A stretch of 64,000 nucleotides of DNA from Trichocoleus sp. (GTDB lineage Bacteria; Cyanobacteriota; Cyanobacteriia; Elainellales; Elainellaceae): contig DATNQD010000087.1 of the NCBI GenBank assembly GCA_036702865.1, forward strand, positions 1 to 64,000. Reading direction: 5' to 3'. Of the stretch, positions 25,004-35,339 are shown in pieces (within the stretch, counting starts at the first letter, position 1; each line of letters begins with the position of its first letter). A program made the translations under genes and the position numbers. The notes below the pieces were generated by a model. The model was not told where the DNA came from. It was given only the letters and a program-made list of their open reading frames with translations, and ran no database searches.

Positions 25004-26294
25004 CTATTTCAAGTGTATGCTTGACTTCCTCCCAGACAATTGCCGCAAGATAATTTGCTGCACCCGCTTGTCCTCTGACCTGCCGCAGGCGATCGCGCAT
25101 CTGCTGTAGTTCTTCGGGATGGTCGAGTAAATCAATGACCTCATCAGCAACTTGTTGTGGATCAAGATTACCCACTCGCTCCGGAACAATTTCCTCCCCT
25201 GCCCAGATATTCGGCCAAGCTAGCAGTCGGGATTTGCGGAGAAACCAACCATTGATGAATTTAGCCAGCAGTGACCCAACTCCTGGCAGATTCGCTAGCA
25301 ATCCTGGTATGCCATCCCAAGCGCGCATCGCATCTAATTGCTGCGTCGGCAACAGCACAATCATTGGAACTGCCAGCGCCCCAAGTTCGGCTGTATTTGC
25401 GCCAACTGTCGTCAGGCAAAGATCACATTGCACGAATCGGGGATGCGCCGGAAATTCTGTCCATAGCTCAACTTGTACCCCATTCTCTGTTTCCAGAAAA
25501 AGGCAATCCTTGATCTGGTGCAAGCGAGCTGCCACATTGCCAAAATACTGAGATACGGGATTCTCCTGAGGATTCGCAAACTTTGCTAAAGTCTCCAAAT
25601 CTAACGTTGGTGCAACAGGCAACCCAAACCGCGCATTCGGTCGCTTCGCTTGAATTCTCTGCGCAACGGCCAGCACTAAAGGCATACCCTGAGCTAGCTT
25701 TGCGGGCTTAGATCCTGGCAGCACCCCAATCAAAGGACGATCGTTTTTATTCAGTAAGTTCTTCTCTACGTCCCTCTCTTCCTGCGCTCCCGCGTCCTCT
25801 ACATCTGCCATCAAATCCCCAACTACCGTCATCTTCTCCCAATACTTTTGCGGCACTCGATCGATCAACTCCCGTTTCATCACCCCAAACCGATCGACCC
25901 AACGGTGCCAGCGAGTTGCCCATTCGCCATAAATGACGGTGCGATAGCCAAGCCGTTTGCCAATGACAACTGGAAAAAACTGATCGCCGCCCAGGAAAAG
26001 CACAACTCCTCGATCGCGCCAATCCCACGGATCACTTGTTTTCCCCCACAGCAGAAACGGCAGGAAATGGGCAGCAGCTTGAACGCGATCGATTTCGGGA
26101 TAGCTCTGGGCAATTTCCACTTCTTTGCCACTGGCATTGGGGCAGGGCGAAAGCACCAGCGAGATCCGGACTTGGTGGCGATCGGTTCCCATCTGCTGCC
26201 GCAAGGCTTTCACCACAGGGCGAACCCAGGTTGTTATCTCGCCGGGACCGTTTGACAAAATTAAAATGTCTACTCCTGCCACTTCTCCTGCCAC
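24996..26294 (-). CDS. LpxB-related glycosyltransferase-like protein
   Basis: The 432-residue protein resembles the lipid-A-disaccharide synthase-related family found in cyanobacteria. It begins DILILSNGPGEITTWVRPVV, carries RVQAAAHFLPFLLWG, VVLFLGGDQFFPVVIGKRLG, a second Rossmann-like half starting PLIGVLPGSKPAKLAQGMP, and LTTVGANTAELGALAVPMIV. True LpxB joins UDP-diacylglucosamine and lipid X; this family is divergent and many cyanobacteria lack classical lipid A, so the substrate is open. The start is GTG at 26294, with GGGAGG five bases upstream. A 12-bp tandem duplication repeats the GTG and its context, so GTG at 26282 is an equally possible start. Confidence 0.75.
   Translation of the reverse strand: MAGEVAGVDILILSNGPGEITTWVRPVVKALRQQMGTDRHQVRISLVLSPCPNASGKEVEIAQSYPEIDRVQAAAHFLPFLLWGKTSDPWDWRDRGVVLFLGGDQFFPVVIGKRLGYRTVIYGEWATRWHRWVDRFGVMKRELIDRVPQKYWEKMTVVGDLMADVEDAGAQEERDVEKNLLNKNDRPLIGVLPGSKPAKLAQGMPLVLAVAQRIQAKRPNARFGLPVAPTLDLETLAKFANPQENPVSQYFGNVAARLHQIKDCLFLETENGVQVELWTEFPAHPRFVQCDLCLTTVGANTAELGALAVPMIVLLPTQQLDAMRAWDGIPGLLANLPGVGSLLAKFINGWFLRKSRLLAWPNIWAGEEIVPERVGNLDPQQVADEVIDLLDHPEELQQMRDRLRQVRGQAGAANYLAAIVWEEVKHTLEIDD
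26271..26294. repeat. 12-bp tandem duplication that doubles a GTG start codon
   Basis: On the minus strand GTGGCAGGAGAA is followed by GTGGCAGGAGTA. The two 12-mers differ at one base and each begins with an in-frame GTG of the LpxB-related gene. Confidence 0.88.
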
Positions 26295-26841
26295 TTGCGC
26301 CTCCCTGTCTGGACGATCGTTTCCTTGTCCTCACTGTAACTTGGCGGAATCGGGGCATTAATTGCTGCTTATCCCGATTTGAAAACCGTTATTCATGACG
26401 TTATTCATGACGCTGCCACGCTGCTCTTAACCAGCAAGTCCCACTAGAGGAATCCGGGCTAATCGGAACTTTCTCAGGCGCTTTCCTCAGAAGTGTCAGG
26501 GGAGCTGCAACCGATCGCATAAAGGATTTGATGGTCAAATTTTATTAAGAAAAGTTAAAAAAATTGCAGGTGGATACTCAATATTTAGTTAAGAAGTGTA
26601 AACAAATATCACTGAATTTTTATCAATTTGTGTCAGATAGGGACTCCGTTGCCCATGTGGTAAGGGTTTTCTGGTAAAAAAGCCTATGTAACACTTTTTC
26701 TGTCGGTGGTCAGTTTCCCGTTTTCAGCCCTTGTCTTGATCTTTGCCAGAGCGTCCACTCCTTCGCTCTAAAGGCTGTTTATCTTAGCTGACCGCAGACA
26801 GTCCCCTAGCCGAAAGCCTTGCAACTAAGGAGCCTAACCGC
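26295..26841. other. chlH upstream region with a 12-bp tandem duplication
   Basis: The 547-bp divergent gap between the LpxB-related gene and chlH holds GTTATTCATGAC twice in tandem (26388-26411). An AT-rich segment at about 26520-26640 may carry the chlH promoter. AAGGAG at 26827-26832 is the chlH ribosome binding site. Light- or oxygen-responsive elements are expected for chlH but none can be assigned by eye. Confidence 0.5.
26388..26411. repeat. 12-bp tandem duplication, intergenic
   Basis: GTTATTCATGAC is present twice without mismatch upstream of chlH. Confidence 0.9.
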
Positions 26842-29800
26842 ATGTTCACTCACGTCAAGCCCGCGATCAGACATATCGCCCCCGCTAACCTCAATGGGCG
26901 GTCTCTGATCAAAGTGGTCTATGTCGTGTTAGAGCCGCAGTACCAGAGTGCCCTCTCGGCGGCCGTCCGTTCCATCAACGAAAACAACCCGAATCTGGCG
27001 ATCGAAATCAGTGGATATCTGCTGGAAGAACTCCGCAGCCCTGAAAACTACGAAGCCTTACAGAACGACGTCGCCCAAGCCAACGTTTTTATTGCATCAC
27101 TAATCTTCATTGAAGAACTGGCAGAGAAAGTGGTCGCTGCTGTTGAGCCTCACCGCGATCGGCTCGATGTGGCAGTAGTCTTTCCTTCGATGCCGCAGGT
27201 GATGCGCCTCAATAAAATGGGCACGTTCTCGATGGCGCAATTAGGGCAGTCGAAGAGTGCGATCGCCCAATTCATGCGGAAACGCAAAGAGCAATCGGGC
27301 AGCAGTTTCCAAGATGCGATGCTGAAGCTGCTCAACACGCTCCCCAAAGTTCTGAAATATCTGCCGATCGACAAAGCGCAGGATGCCCGGAACTTCATGC
27401 TTAGCTTCCAGTATTGGCTGGGTGGTTCTTCCGAAAACCTGGAAAACTTCCTGCTGATGCTGGCAGATAAATACTGCGAGTTGGGTGAAAACGCTGCTGC
27501 GTCGGTTGCTTATCGGGACCCTGTCACCTACCCAGATATGGGCATCTGGCATCCGCTCGCGCCGCAGATGTACGAGGATGTCAAAGAGTACCTGAACTGG
27601 TATAACTCGCGTCAGGATGTCCCTGAAGACCTGAAAGATCCGCTTGCTCCTTGTGTCGGTCTGGTACTGCAGCGGACGCACCTCGTTACCGGTGACGATG
27701 CCCATTATGTGGCAATGGTGCAAGAGCTAGAATGCATGGGCGCAAAGGTGATTCCGGTATTTGCTGGAGGTCTGGACTTCTCCAAGCCCGTCGATGCCTT
27801 CTTCTACGAGTCAATTAATCAAAACCAGTCGATCGTGGATGTTGTGATCTCCCTGACTGGATTTGCGCTGGTGGGGGGGCCAGCTCGGCAAGACCATCCA
27901 AAGGCGATCGATTCGCTGAAGCGGCTGAACCGTCCTTACATGGTGGCGCTGCCGCTGGTTTTCCAAACCACTGAAGAATGGCAGGACAGCGACCTCGGTC
28001 TGCACCCAATTCAGGTGGCACTGCAAATTGCGATTCCGGAACTGGATGGGGCGATCGAGCCGATCATTCTCTCTGGACGGGATGGCGCAACGGGTAAGGC
28101 GATCGCGCTGCAAGATCGAATCGAGGCAATTGCTCAACGGGCAATGAAGTGGGCAAACCTGCGCCGCAAACCTAAGCTGCACAAAAAAGTGGCAATCACA
28201 GTGTTTAGCTTCCCGCCCGACAAAGGCAACGTGGGAACTGCCGCTTACCTGGATGTGTTTGGCTCGATCTACGAGGTGCTAAAGTCTCTCCGCGACAACG
28301 GCTACGACGTGCAAGCGCTTCCCGAGTCGCCAGAAGCCTTGATGCAGGAAGTGATCCATGATGCTCAAGCACAATACAGCAGCCCTGAACTGAACATTGC
28401 TTACCGCATGTCGGTTCCAGAGTATGAAGCACTGACGCCCTACTCGCATCGGCTGGAAGAAAACTGGGGTGCGCCTCCAGGACATTTGAACACCGATGGC
28501 GAAAATTTGCTGGTGTTTGGTAAGCATTTCGGCAATGTGTTCATTGGGGTACAGCCAACCTTTGGCTACGAAGGCGACCCGATGCGCCTGCTGTTCTCCC
28601 GTTCTGCCAGCCCTCACCACGGCTTTGCAGCCTACTACACCTACTTGGAGCAGGTTTGGCAAGCGGATGCAGTGCTGCACTTTGGCACCCATGGTTCGCT
28701 GGAATTCATGCCCGGTAAGCAAATGGGGATGTCAAATGAGTGCTATCCCGATTCGCTGATTGGCACGATTCCTAACCTTTATTACTACGCCGCAAACAAC
28801 CCCTCTGAGGCAACGATCGCCAAGCGCCGTGGCTATGCAGAAACCATCAGCTACCTGACTCCTCCTGCCGAAAATGCCGGACTTTATAAGGGCTTGAAGG
28901 AGCTGAGCGAACTGATCGCTTCTTACCAGACCCTCAAAGAAGGCGGACGAGCCGTGCCGATCGTCAATGCGATCATTGAAAAGGCGCGTCAGGTCAACCT
29001 CGACAAAGACATTACACTGCCCGAAACCGATGCGGCAGATCTGAGCAAGGAAGATCGGGATAACCTGGTCGGCAAGGTCTACATCAAGCTGATGGAGATT
29101 GAGTCTCGCCTATTGCCCTGTGGTTTGCATGTAATCGGCAAGCCGCCAACTTCCGAGGAAGCAATCGCTACGCTCGTCAACATTGCCGGGCTCGATCGCC
29201 CCGAAGAAAACGTTAAAAGCTTGCAGCGGATCATTGCTGAGAGCCTCGGGCGCGACATCGACGAGCTTTATAGAAGTGCCGATCGCGGTGCTCTCGATGA
29301 CGTACAGCTGTTGTTTGAAATCAATCAGGCAGTTCGGGCAGCAGTGGCGGCAATGGTGAAAGAACAGGTCGATGCTGATGGGCGCGTTTCAAAAGTGACG
29401 ATGCTCAACTTCTTCAACATCGGACGCAAAGAACCCTGGATTGAGGCATTGCAGGAGGCGGGCTATCCCAAGGTTGACCCGGAGGCAGTCAAACCGCTGT
29501 TTGAGTACCTGGAGTTCTGTCTGAAACAGGTGATCGCAGATAACGAGTTGGGCGCATTGCTCAAAGGTCTAGAAGGTGAGTACATTCTGCCTGGGCCAGG
29601 CGGTGACCCAATCCGCAACCCTGATGTGCTACCGACGGGCAAGAATATCCATGCGCTCGATCCGCAGTCCATCCCCACAACGGCCGCAGTCCAGGCTGCC
29701 CAAGTCGTCGTCGAACGCCTGCTCGATCGCCAAAGGGCTGAAAACAACGGGGCATATCCCGAAACGATTTCCTTTGTGCTCTGGGGAACGGATAACATTA

Positions 29801-30825
29801 AGACCTACGGTGAATCCCTGGCACAGGTGATGATGCTGGTGGGAGTCCGTCCGGTTCCTGATGCTTTGGGTCGGGTCAACAAGCTGGAATTGATGTCGCT
29901 GGAAGAACTGGGCCATCCTCGGATTGACGTAGTGGTCAACTGCTCTGGGGTGTTCCGTGATTTGTTCATTAACCAGATGAATTTGCTCGATCGCGCCATC
30001 AAAATGGCAGCAGAGGCAGATGAGCCTGTGGAGATGAATTATGTCCGCAAGCACGCCATCAAGCAGGCAGAAGAGATGGGCGTTAATCTGCGGCAGGCAG
30101 CCAGCCGGGTTTTCTCGAATGCATCTGGCTCCTATTCTTCTAACGTCAACCTGGCGGTGGAAAATAGCACCTGGGAGAACGAAGCAGAGCTACAGAACAT
30201 GTATCTGTCGCGTAAGTCGTTCGCCTTCAATTCCGACAACCCGGGCGTGATGGATCAGAATCAGGATCTCTTTACCTCTGCGCTCAAAACAGTGGATGTC
30301 ACGTTCCAGAACCTCGATTCTTCTGAGATTTCGCTAACGGATGTCTCGCACTACTTCGACTCTGACCCCACGAAGCTGGTAGAAAATCTGCGGAAGGATG
30401 GTAAGAAACCTGCTGCCTATATCGCAGATACGACAACCGCCAATGCCCAAGTCCGGACGCTATCTGAAACGGTGCGCCTCGATGCTCGGACCAAGCTCCT
30501 CAATCCCAAATGGTATGAGGGAATGCTGTCTCACGGGTATGAAGGCGTGCGCGAACTCTCGAAGCGACTGGTCAACACAATGGGCTGGTCTGCGACCGCA
30601 GGTGCAGTAGACAACTGGATCTACGAAGACACCAATACCACCTTCATTCAGGATGAGGCAATGCGGAATCGCCTGATGAACCTCAACCCACACTCTTTCC
30701 GCAAGGTTGTTACCACGCTACTCGAAGTAAACGGTCGCGGCTATTGGGAAACCTCTGAGGAAAACCTCGATCTGCTGCGTCAGCTTTATCAGGAAGTGGA
30801 AGACCGGATCGAAGGTGTGGAGTAG
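26842..30825 (+). CDS. chlH: Magnesium chelatase subunit H
   Basis: ChlH binds protoporphyrin IX and, with the ChlI-ChlD AAA+ motor, inserts magnesium in the first committed step of chlorophyll synthesis. The 1327-residue length matches cyanobacterial ChlH. Recognisable parts are the N-terminal domain (DUF3479-like, about 25-185) and the large CobN/Mg-chelatase domain. The latter includes [20 protein letters not shown], the conserved [19 protein letters not shown] stretch and the C-terminal [13 protein letters not shown] region. The start ATG is preceded by AAGGAG. The gene is monocistronic, ending at a strong terminator at 30921-30946. ChlI and ChlD are not in the window. It could be confused with CobN, but the length and motifs are ChlH-like. 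Confidence 0.96.
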   Translation: MFTHVKPAIRHIAPANLNGRSLIKVVYVVLEPQYQSALSAAVRSINENNPNLAIEISGYLLEELRSPENYEALQNDVAQANVFIASLIFIEELAEKVVAAVEPHRDRLDVAVVFPSMPQVMRLNKMGTFSMAQLGQSKSAIAQFMRKRKEQSGSSFQDAMLKLLNTLPKVLKYLPIDKAQDARNFMLSFQYWLGGSSENLENFLLMLADKYCELGENAAASVAYRDPVTYPDMGIWHPLAPQMYEDVKEYLNWYNSRQDVPEDLKDPLAPCVGLVLQRTHLVTGDDAHYVAMVQELECMGAKVIPVFAGGLDFSKPVDAFFYESINQNQSIVDVVISLTGFALVGGPARQDHPKAIDSLKRLNRPYMVALPLVFQTTEEWQDSDLGLHPIQVALQIAIPELDGAIEPIILSGRDGATGKAIALQDRIEAIAQRAMKWANLRRKPKLHKKVAITVFSFPPDKGNVGTAAYLDVFGSIYEVLKSLRDNGYDVQALPESPEALMQEVIHDAQAQYSSPELNIAYRMSVPEYEALTPYSHRLEENWGAPPGHLNTDGENLLVFGKHFGNVFIGVQPTFGYEGDPMRLLFSRSASPHHGFAAYYTYLEQVWQADAVLHFGTHGSLEFMPGKQMGMSNECYPDSLIGTIPNLYYYAANNPSEATIAKRRGYAETISYLTPPAENAGLYKGLKELSELIASYQTLKEGGRAVPIVNAIIEKARQVNLDKDITLPETDAADLSKEDRDNLVGKVYIKLMEIESRLLPCGLHVIGKPPTSEEAIATLVNIAGLDRPEENVKSLQRIIAESLGRDIDELYRSADRGALDDVQLLFEINQAVRAAVAAMVKEQVDADGRVSKVTMLNFFNIGRKEPWIEALQEAGYPKVDPEAVKPLFEYLEFCLKQVIADNELGALLKGLEGEYILPGPGGDPIRNPDVLPTGKNIHALDPQSIPTTAAVQAAQVVVERLLDRQRAENNGAYPETISFVLWGTDNIKTYGESLAQVMMLVGVRPVPDALGRVNKLELMSLEELGHPRIDVVVNCSGVFRDLFINQMNLLDRAIKMAAEADEPVEMNYVRKHAIKQAEEMGVNLRQAASRVFSNASGSYSSNVNLAVENSTWENEAELQNMYLSRKSFAFNSDNPGVMDQNQDLFTSALKTVDVTFQNLDSSEISLTDVSHYFDSDPTKLVENLRKDGKKPAAYIADTTTANAQVRTLSETVRLDARTKLLNPKWYEGMLSHGYEGVRELSKRLVNTMGWSATAGAVDNWIYEDTNTTFIQDEAMRNRLMNLNPHSFRKVVTTLLEVNGRGYWETSEENLDLLRQLYQEVEDRIEGVE

Positions 30826-30920
30826 CGCTATTCACCCGCTCGGATGAGCCACACAGACGAAGTAGAACGTCGATCGCTCCTTCTACAGTAAGGAAAGATA
30901 AGTGACGTTCATGGAATCGA

Positions 30921-30946
30921 CCCAGCAGGGGGCTGCTGGGTTTTTT
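30921..30946 (+). terminator. Rho-independent terminator after chlH
   Basis: CCCAGCAG at 30921-30928 pairs perfectly with CTGCTGGG at 30933-30940 around a GGGG loop, followed by six T residues. It lies about 95 bp after the chlH stop. Confidence 0.93.
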
Positions 30947-31105
30947 ATTAGAAACTTATTTGCAAAAACGATTCCCGAAGCGACTGACAGATTTCTTTAC
31001 CAGAGGTTTACACTTCTGCAGCAGAGCTATAGAAAGCCTGGACGAGGACGGTGTTAGAGTTAAACCGTAACTTTTGAACCGTGACTTTACAGAGGTAGAA
31101 CTGTC

Positions 31106-32314
31106 GTGTCAGCCAGCGCATTATTTCTGGGAGGCATCAACGGAATTTTGTGGCTCATTGCCCTGCTACTCTTCGTGCCGATCGCCGTTTTGTTCATCGA
31201 ATGCTGGGTAGCCTGGCTACCGCCTCGTCAGCGATGGGAGCAAACGAAGATAGCTGCACCTAAACTGGCGATTCTTATGCCTGCTCATGATGAAGCTGCT
31301 GGAATTCGTCCAGTCTTAGAAGGATTGAAAGGGCAACTGAAGTCAGCCGATCGCCTGGTTGTCATTGCCGATAATTGCACGGATAACACCGCTGAGGTAG
31401 CTCGTTCAACAGGAGCCACGGTAATTGAGCGAAAAGACCCGACTCGGCGTGGCAAAGGTTATGCCCTGGACTTTGGCATGAAATTTCTGGCTGCTGATCC
31501 ACCAGATGTGGTGGTGATTATGGATGCCGACTGTGTTGCCGAACCAGGAACGATCGATCGAATCGGGCAAAAAGCAATGATTCTCAATCGTCCTGTCCAG
31601 GCGATCTACTTGATGGAACGTCCAGCTCAACCTAAGCCCAAGGATGCCGTGTCAGCGCTGGCATTTATGGTCAAGAATTTGGTGCGTCCGAGAGGGCTGG
31701 AGTGGTTTGGTTTGCCCTGCCCCTTGACCGGAACCGGTATGGCATTTCCCTGGCAAGTCATTCGCTCTGCCTCCTTAGCTAGCGGCAATATTGTCGAAGA
31801 TATGCAGCTCGGGGTAGACCTGGCGATCGACGGCTATGCGCCAAGCCTTTGTACAGATGCAAAAGTGAAGGGACTGCTGCCCCAGCAAGAAAAAGCAGCG
31901 AAAAGTCAAAGAACTCGCTGGGAACATGGACATCTACAAACCCTCCTGACACAAGTGCCCCGGCTGCTGCAAGTCTCACTCCAGCAGAGAAGGCTCGATC
32001 TGTTTATGCTGGCGCTTGACCTGGCAATTCCTCCGCTCTCGCTACTCGTCATGCTCTGGCTGGTCAGTCTGCTGGTCACGGCGATCGCCGGACTGATGGG
32101 GCTATCCTGGTTGCCTGCGATGTTTCTTGGAATGGCAGGTATCCTGCTGCTCATCGCGATTGTTTCTGCCTGGTTTAAGTTTGGTCGAGCCGATTTACCT
32201 GCGCTAACGCTCCTGGCTGTTCCCTTTTACGTGCTGTGGAAAATTCCTTTATACCTGGCGTTCCTGGTGCGTCGTCAGAAGAAGTGGGTTAAAACTGAGC
32301 GGGACGCGGTGTAG
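31106..32314 (+). CDS. Membrane glycosyltransferase family 2 protein
   Basis: The 402-residue protein has an N-terminal transmembrane helix (ILWLIALLLFVPIAVLFIE, about 14-32) and a GT-A domain (about 45-250). The domain carries KLAILMPAHDEAAGIRPVLE, the donor/metal motif VVIMDADCVAEPG, and a Q-x-x-RW-like motif QRTRWEHGH. Three or so C-terminal helices follow (about 300-385). This is the layout of processive or lipid-linked glycosyltransferases. The start is GTG 31106, with AGAGG upstream. It heads the dTDP-rhamnose cluster on the same strand, so it may use rhamnose or act in the same polymer, which is inference. Confidence 0.85.
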   Translation: MSASALFLGGINGILWLIALLLFVPIAVLFIECWVAWLPPRQRWEQTKIAAPKLAILMPAHDEAAGIRPVLEGLKGQLKSADRLVVIADNCTDNTAEVARSTGATVIERKDPTRRGKGYALDFGMKFLAADPPDVVVIMDADCVAEPGTIDRIGQKAMILNRPVQAIYLMERPAQPKPKDAVSALAFMVKNLVRPRGLEWFGLPCPLTGTGMAFPWQVIRSASLASGNIVEDMQLGVDLAIDGYAPSLCTDAKVKGLLPQQEKAAKSQRTRWEHGHLQTLLTQVPRLLQVSLQQRRLDLFMLALDLAIPPLSLLVMLWLVSLLVTAIAGLMGLSWLPAMFLGMAGILLLIAIVSAWFKFGRADLPALTLLAVPFYVLWKIPLYLAFLVRRQKKWVKTERDAV

Positions 32315-32378
32315 CTATCAAGCGTAATCCCTGAAAGCTTTTGGATTCGATCGATTTAGAGCGGCTTAAGAGGTTTCC

Positions 32379-32924
32379 ATGAATATTACTCCAACTGAAA
32401 TTCCTGAAGTTCTCATGATTGAACCTCGCGTCTTTCAAGATGAGCGTGGCTTCTTTTTTGAAAGCTTTAGCCAGAAGGCATTTGCCGAAAAAACCGGGAT
32501 TGAGACTGCGTTTGTCCAAGACAATCATTCCTGTTCCAGGCAGCATGTTCTACGAGGGCTGCATTATCAGATTGAGCAACCTCAAGGTAAGTTAGTACGA
32601 GTTGTCTCAGGCGAAATTTTGGATGTTGCAGTGGATATTCGCCGCAGTTCTCCGACCTTTGGGCAATGGGTGAGTTGTGTCCTGAGTGCTGAAAACAAGC
32701 GTCAGTTCTGGGTTCCAGTCGGATTTGCTCACGGATTTTTGGCACTGTCAGACCATGCCGAAGTGCTGTACAAAACCACCGATTTTTATGCCCCTGCTCA
32801 CGAACGCTGCATTCTTTGGAATGATCCTGACTTAGCGATCGGTTGGTCACTCTCTCAAGAACCGATCGTCTCCGCTAAAGATCGGCAAGGCATGCCATTT
32901 GCCAAAGCAGAAGTATTTTCTTGA
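32379..32924 (+). CDS. rfbC: dTDP-4-dehydrorhamnose 3,5-epimerase
   Basis: RfbC (RmlC) performs the third step of dTDP-L-rhamnose synthesis, epimerising C3 and C5 of the 4-keto sugar. The 181-residue length fits the cupin-like RmlC family. It carries RVFQDERGFFFESFSQ at the N-terminus, VLRGLHYQ with the catalytic His near 64, GEILDVAVDIRRSSPTFG, FWVPVGFAHGFLALSD, and the late Tyr region ILWNDPDLAIGW. The start ATG at 32379 has GAGG just upstream. It is the first rhamnose gene of the cluster. A 263-bp gap with a possible terminator separates it from rfbD. Confidence 0.95.
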   Translation: MNITPTEIPEVLMIEPRVFQDERGFFFESFSQKAFAEKTGIETAFVQDNHSCSRQHVLRGLHYQIEQPQGKLVRVVSGEILDVAVDIRRSSPTFGQWVSCVLSAENKRQFWVPVGFAHGFLALSDHAEVLYKTTDFYAPAHERCILWNDPDLAIGWSLSQEPIVSAKDRQGMPFAKAEVFS

Positions 32925-33070
32925 GTTTGAACGTTCCTGAGTCTCAAAAGGTCAACGCTCGCTGAAATAACAGGGTCTTTATTAATTTCTAAAGATTTTG
33001 TGATCAAGTTCCGTAGATCTACGAATTGCCCACAAGCACATGAGAGCTTAGGGATGAAGTTCGTTCTTCA

Positions 33071-33126
33071 CCAGTGGTTTTTGTGACCAACAGATACCTG
33101 AAGTGAGCAAGAGCCACTGGGTTTTT
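33071..33126 (+). terminator. Possible attenuator or terminator between rfbC and rfbD
   Basis: CCAGTGG at 33071-33077 pairs with CCACTGG at 33114-33120 and is followed by GTTTTT. The loop is long (36 bases). A perfect palindrome CGTAGATCTACG lies upstream at 33012-33023. Termination strength is uncertain. Confidence 0.4.
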
Positions 33127-33187
33127 CACCGCCTGCTGAGCAAAGAGTCATTCCGGGAACGCTAGAAATAACTGATTTGAGGTAGTC

Positions 33188-34105
33188 ATGGCACGAGTCC
33201 TTCTTATTGGTCAGACAGGACAAGTTGGGCAAGAATTACAAAAAACGCTGTCTCCGATCGGGGAACTCATTGGGTTTGGACGAGAAGAATTGGATCTAAC
33301 AGAGCCTGAAAGCATCCGCCAAGCCATTCGATCGACTCAACCCCATCTGATTGTCAATGCGGCTGCCTACACTGCGGTTGATAAAGCCGAAACCGAGGTT
33401 GATCTGGCTTATGTGGTGAATCAGGACGCGCCTGCTGTGATGGCAGAACTGGCGCAGCAGATGAGAATTCCGCTGATCCATATCTCCACAGACTATGTCT
33501 TTGATGGCAACCAGAGCACACCCTACCTGGAGACAGACAAGCCAAACCCAACCGGGGTTTATGGCAAATCAAAACTGGCTGGAGAGGCGCGAATTCAAGA
33601 AATTCATGCGAGTTCCCCCACCTTTCCTTACGTGATTCTGCGAACTGCCTGGGTCTATGGCGCGTATGGCAAAGGCAATTTTGTCAAAACGATGCTGCGC
33701 CTAGGGGCAGAACGGCAAGAAGTGCGCGTGGTGGCAGATCAGATTGGGACACCGACTTGGGCAGCCGCAATTGCGGAGGCGATCGGCGTAGTTTCAACTC
33801 AGATGCTCTTGCCTGAAGCTGCTGATTCACTCTCGTTAAGCGGTATTTATCACTTTACGAATAGCGGCGCTGCTAGCTGGTACGACTTTGCCGTGGCAAT
33901 TTTTGAGGAAGCAGCAGCTATAGGCATTCCCTTAAAACTAGAGCGAGTAGTTCCCATCACCACGCCGGAATATCCCACTCCCGTCAAACGTCCTCCCTAC
34001 TCAGTGCTGGCCTGCCAGAAAATCAGCAAGTTTCTACCCGCTCCGCCGCAACAGTGGCGACAGGGGCTTCGGCAAATGCTCACCCAATCTATGGCTCACT
34101 CATAA
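33188..34105 (+). CDS. rfbD: dTDP-4-dehydrorhamnose reductase
   Basis: RfbD (RmlD) reduces dTDP-4-keto-L-rhamnose to dTDP-L-rhamnose with NAD(P)H. This 305-residue extended short-chain dehydrogenase has the nucleotide motif LLIGQTGQVGQEL at the N-terminus, VNAAAYTAVDKAE, the catalytic STDYVFDGN stretch, and YxxxK as YGKSK near 126-130. ILRTAWVYG and VADQIGTPTW are also typical. The start ATG 33188 follows TGAGGTAG. The rfbA gene starts only 15 bp after its stop, so the two are very likely co-transcribed. Confidence 0.95.
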   Translation: MARVLLIGQTGQVGQELQKTLSPIGELIGFGREELDLTEPESIRQAIRSTQPHLIVNAAAYTAVDKAETEVDLAYVVNQDAPAVMAELAQQMRIPLIHISTDYVFDGNQSTPYLETDKPNPTGVYGKSKLAGEARIQEIHASSPTFPYVILRTAWVYGAYGKGNFVKTMLRLGAERQEVRVVADQIGTPTWAAAIAEAIGVVSTQMLLPEAADSLSLSGIYHFTNSGAASWYDFAVAIFEEAAAIGIPLKLERVVPITTPEYPTPVKRPPYSVLACQKISKFLPAPPQQWRQGLRQMLTQSMAHS

Positions 34106-34120
34106 CCAACGCATAATCTT

Positions 34121-35194
34121 ATGAAGGCAATTATTTTATCGGGCGGAAAAGGTACGCGCTTGCGTCCACTCACTTACACCGGAGCAAAACAATTAGTTCC
34201 GGTCGCCAACAAACCAATTCTCTGGTACGGCATTGAATCGATCGTCGCAGCCGGAATCACAGAAATTGGGATTATCATCAGCCCGGAAACGGGGGAAGAA
34301 GTGCGAGCCAAGACTGGAAACGGCGATCGATTTGGCGCAAAAATTACCTATATTTTGCAGGAAAAACCTGCGGGTCTAGCTCATGCCGTCAAGATTGCCC
34401 AACCCTTTCTCGGAGATTCGCCCTTTGTCATGTATTTGGGCGATAACCTGGTGCAAAGCAACCTGGATTTGTTCCTCGAAGATTTTCATGCCAACAACCT
34501 GGATGCGCTGACACTCCTTTGTCCGGTCAATAACCCCAGTGCGTTTGGGGTGGCAAAAGTGGATGAAAATGGGCGATTGCTGCAACTGGTGGAGAAGCCC
34601 AAAGATCCGCCTTCTAACCTGGCACTGGTGGGAATCTACATTTTCTCCAGCATCATTCATCAGGCGATCGCCTCGATTCAGCCCTCGGCAAGGGGCGAAC
34701 TGGAAATCACCGATGCAATTCAAGCCTTAATTGATCAGCAAAAATCAGTGGAAGCGCGGCAGATTCGGGGCTGGTGGCTGGATACCGGGAAAAAAGATGA
34801 TTTGCTTGAAGCCAATCGCGTCATTCTTGATACTTGCCTTCAGGCAGAAGTCAAAGGCATTGTAGACGAGCAAAGCCGCATTATTGGGCGAGTACACATT
34901 GGCGAAGGCTCAACAATCACCAACTGCACAATTCGCGGTCCCGTGACGATCGGCAAAAACTGCCACATTGAAAACAGCTTTATTGGACCCTACAGCAGCA
35001 TCGCAGATGAAGTGAAACTGCTGGATATTGACCTGGAACATAGCGTCATTCTGCAAGGAGCCAAGGTTGAAACGATTCATCATCGCATTGTGGATAGCGT
35101 AATCGGGCAACGGGCACATGTGCGAGAAGCCGATCGCCGTCCTAAAGCATTGCGCTTCATGATTGGTGATGATTGTCAGGTGGAGTTAAATTAG
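34121..35194 (+). CDS. rfbA: Glucose-1-phosphate thymidylyltransferase, long form
   Basis: RfbA (RmlA) couples glucose-1-phosphate and dTTP into dTDP-glucose, the first step of rhamnose synthesis. The first 240 residues are the nucleotidyltransferase domain with MKAIILSGGKGTRLRPLTYT, GAKQLVPVANKPI, YILQEKPAGLAHAV, FVMYLGDNLV and GWWLDTGKKDDLL. Residues from about 250 form a left-handed beta-helix with hexapeptide repeats (VHIGEGSTITNCTI and so on), giving the long type of 357 residues rather than the 290 of enterobacterial RmlA. That long form is usual in cyanobacteria, archaea and some actinobacteria. Confidence 0.93.
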   Translation: MKAIILSGGKGTRLRPLTYTGAKQLVPVANKPILWYGIESIVAAGITEIGIIISPETGEEVRAKTGNGDRFGAKITYILQEKPAGLAHAVKIAQPFLGDSPFVMYLGDNLVQSNLDLFLEDFHANNLDALTLLCPVNNPSAFGVAKVDENGRLLQLVEKPKDPPSNLALVGIYIFSSIIHQAIASIQPSARGELEITDAIQALIDQQKSVEARQIRGWWLDTGKKDDLLEANRVILDTCLQAEVKGIVDEQSRIIGRVHIGEGSTITNCTIRGPVTIGKNCHIENSFIGPYSSIADEVKLLDIDLEHSVILQGAKVETIHHRIVDSVIGQRAHVREADRRPKALRFMIGDDCQVELN

Positions 35195-35339
35195 TGGTAC
35201 TGCCCCCTCAATTCCCCATTCCCGGGAGACTCTGAGGATGAACTTCTCCCAAAATTGGTGGGCTGGGAGCGCAATCTCGCAGCAATTCGATCGCACAAAT
35301 TGAAGTCGAAACAGTCGAAATAATTGTAGGAAAAGGATT

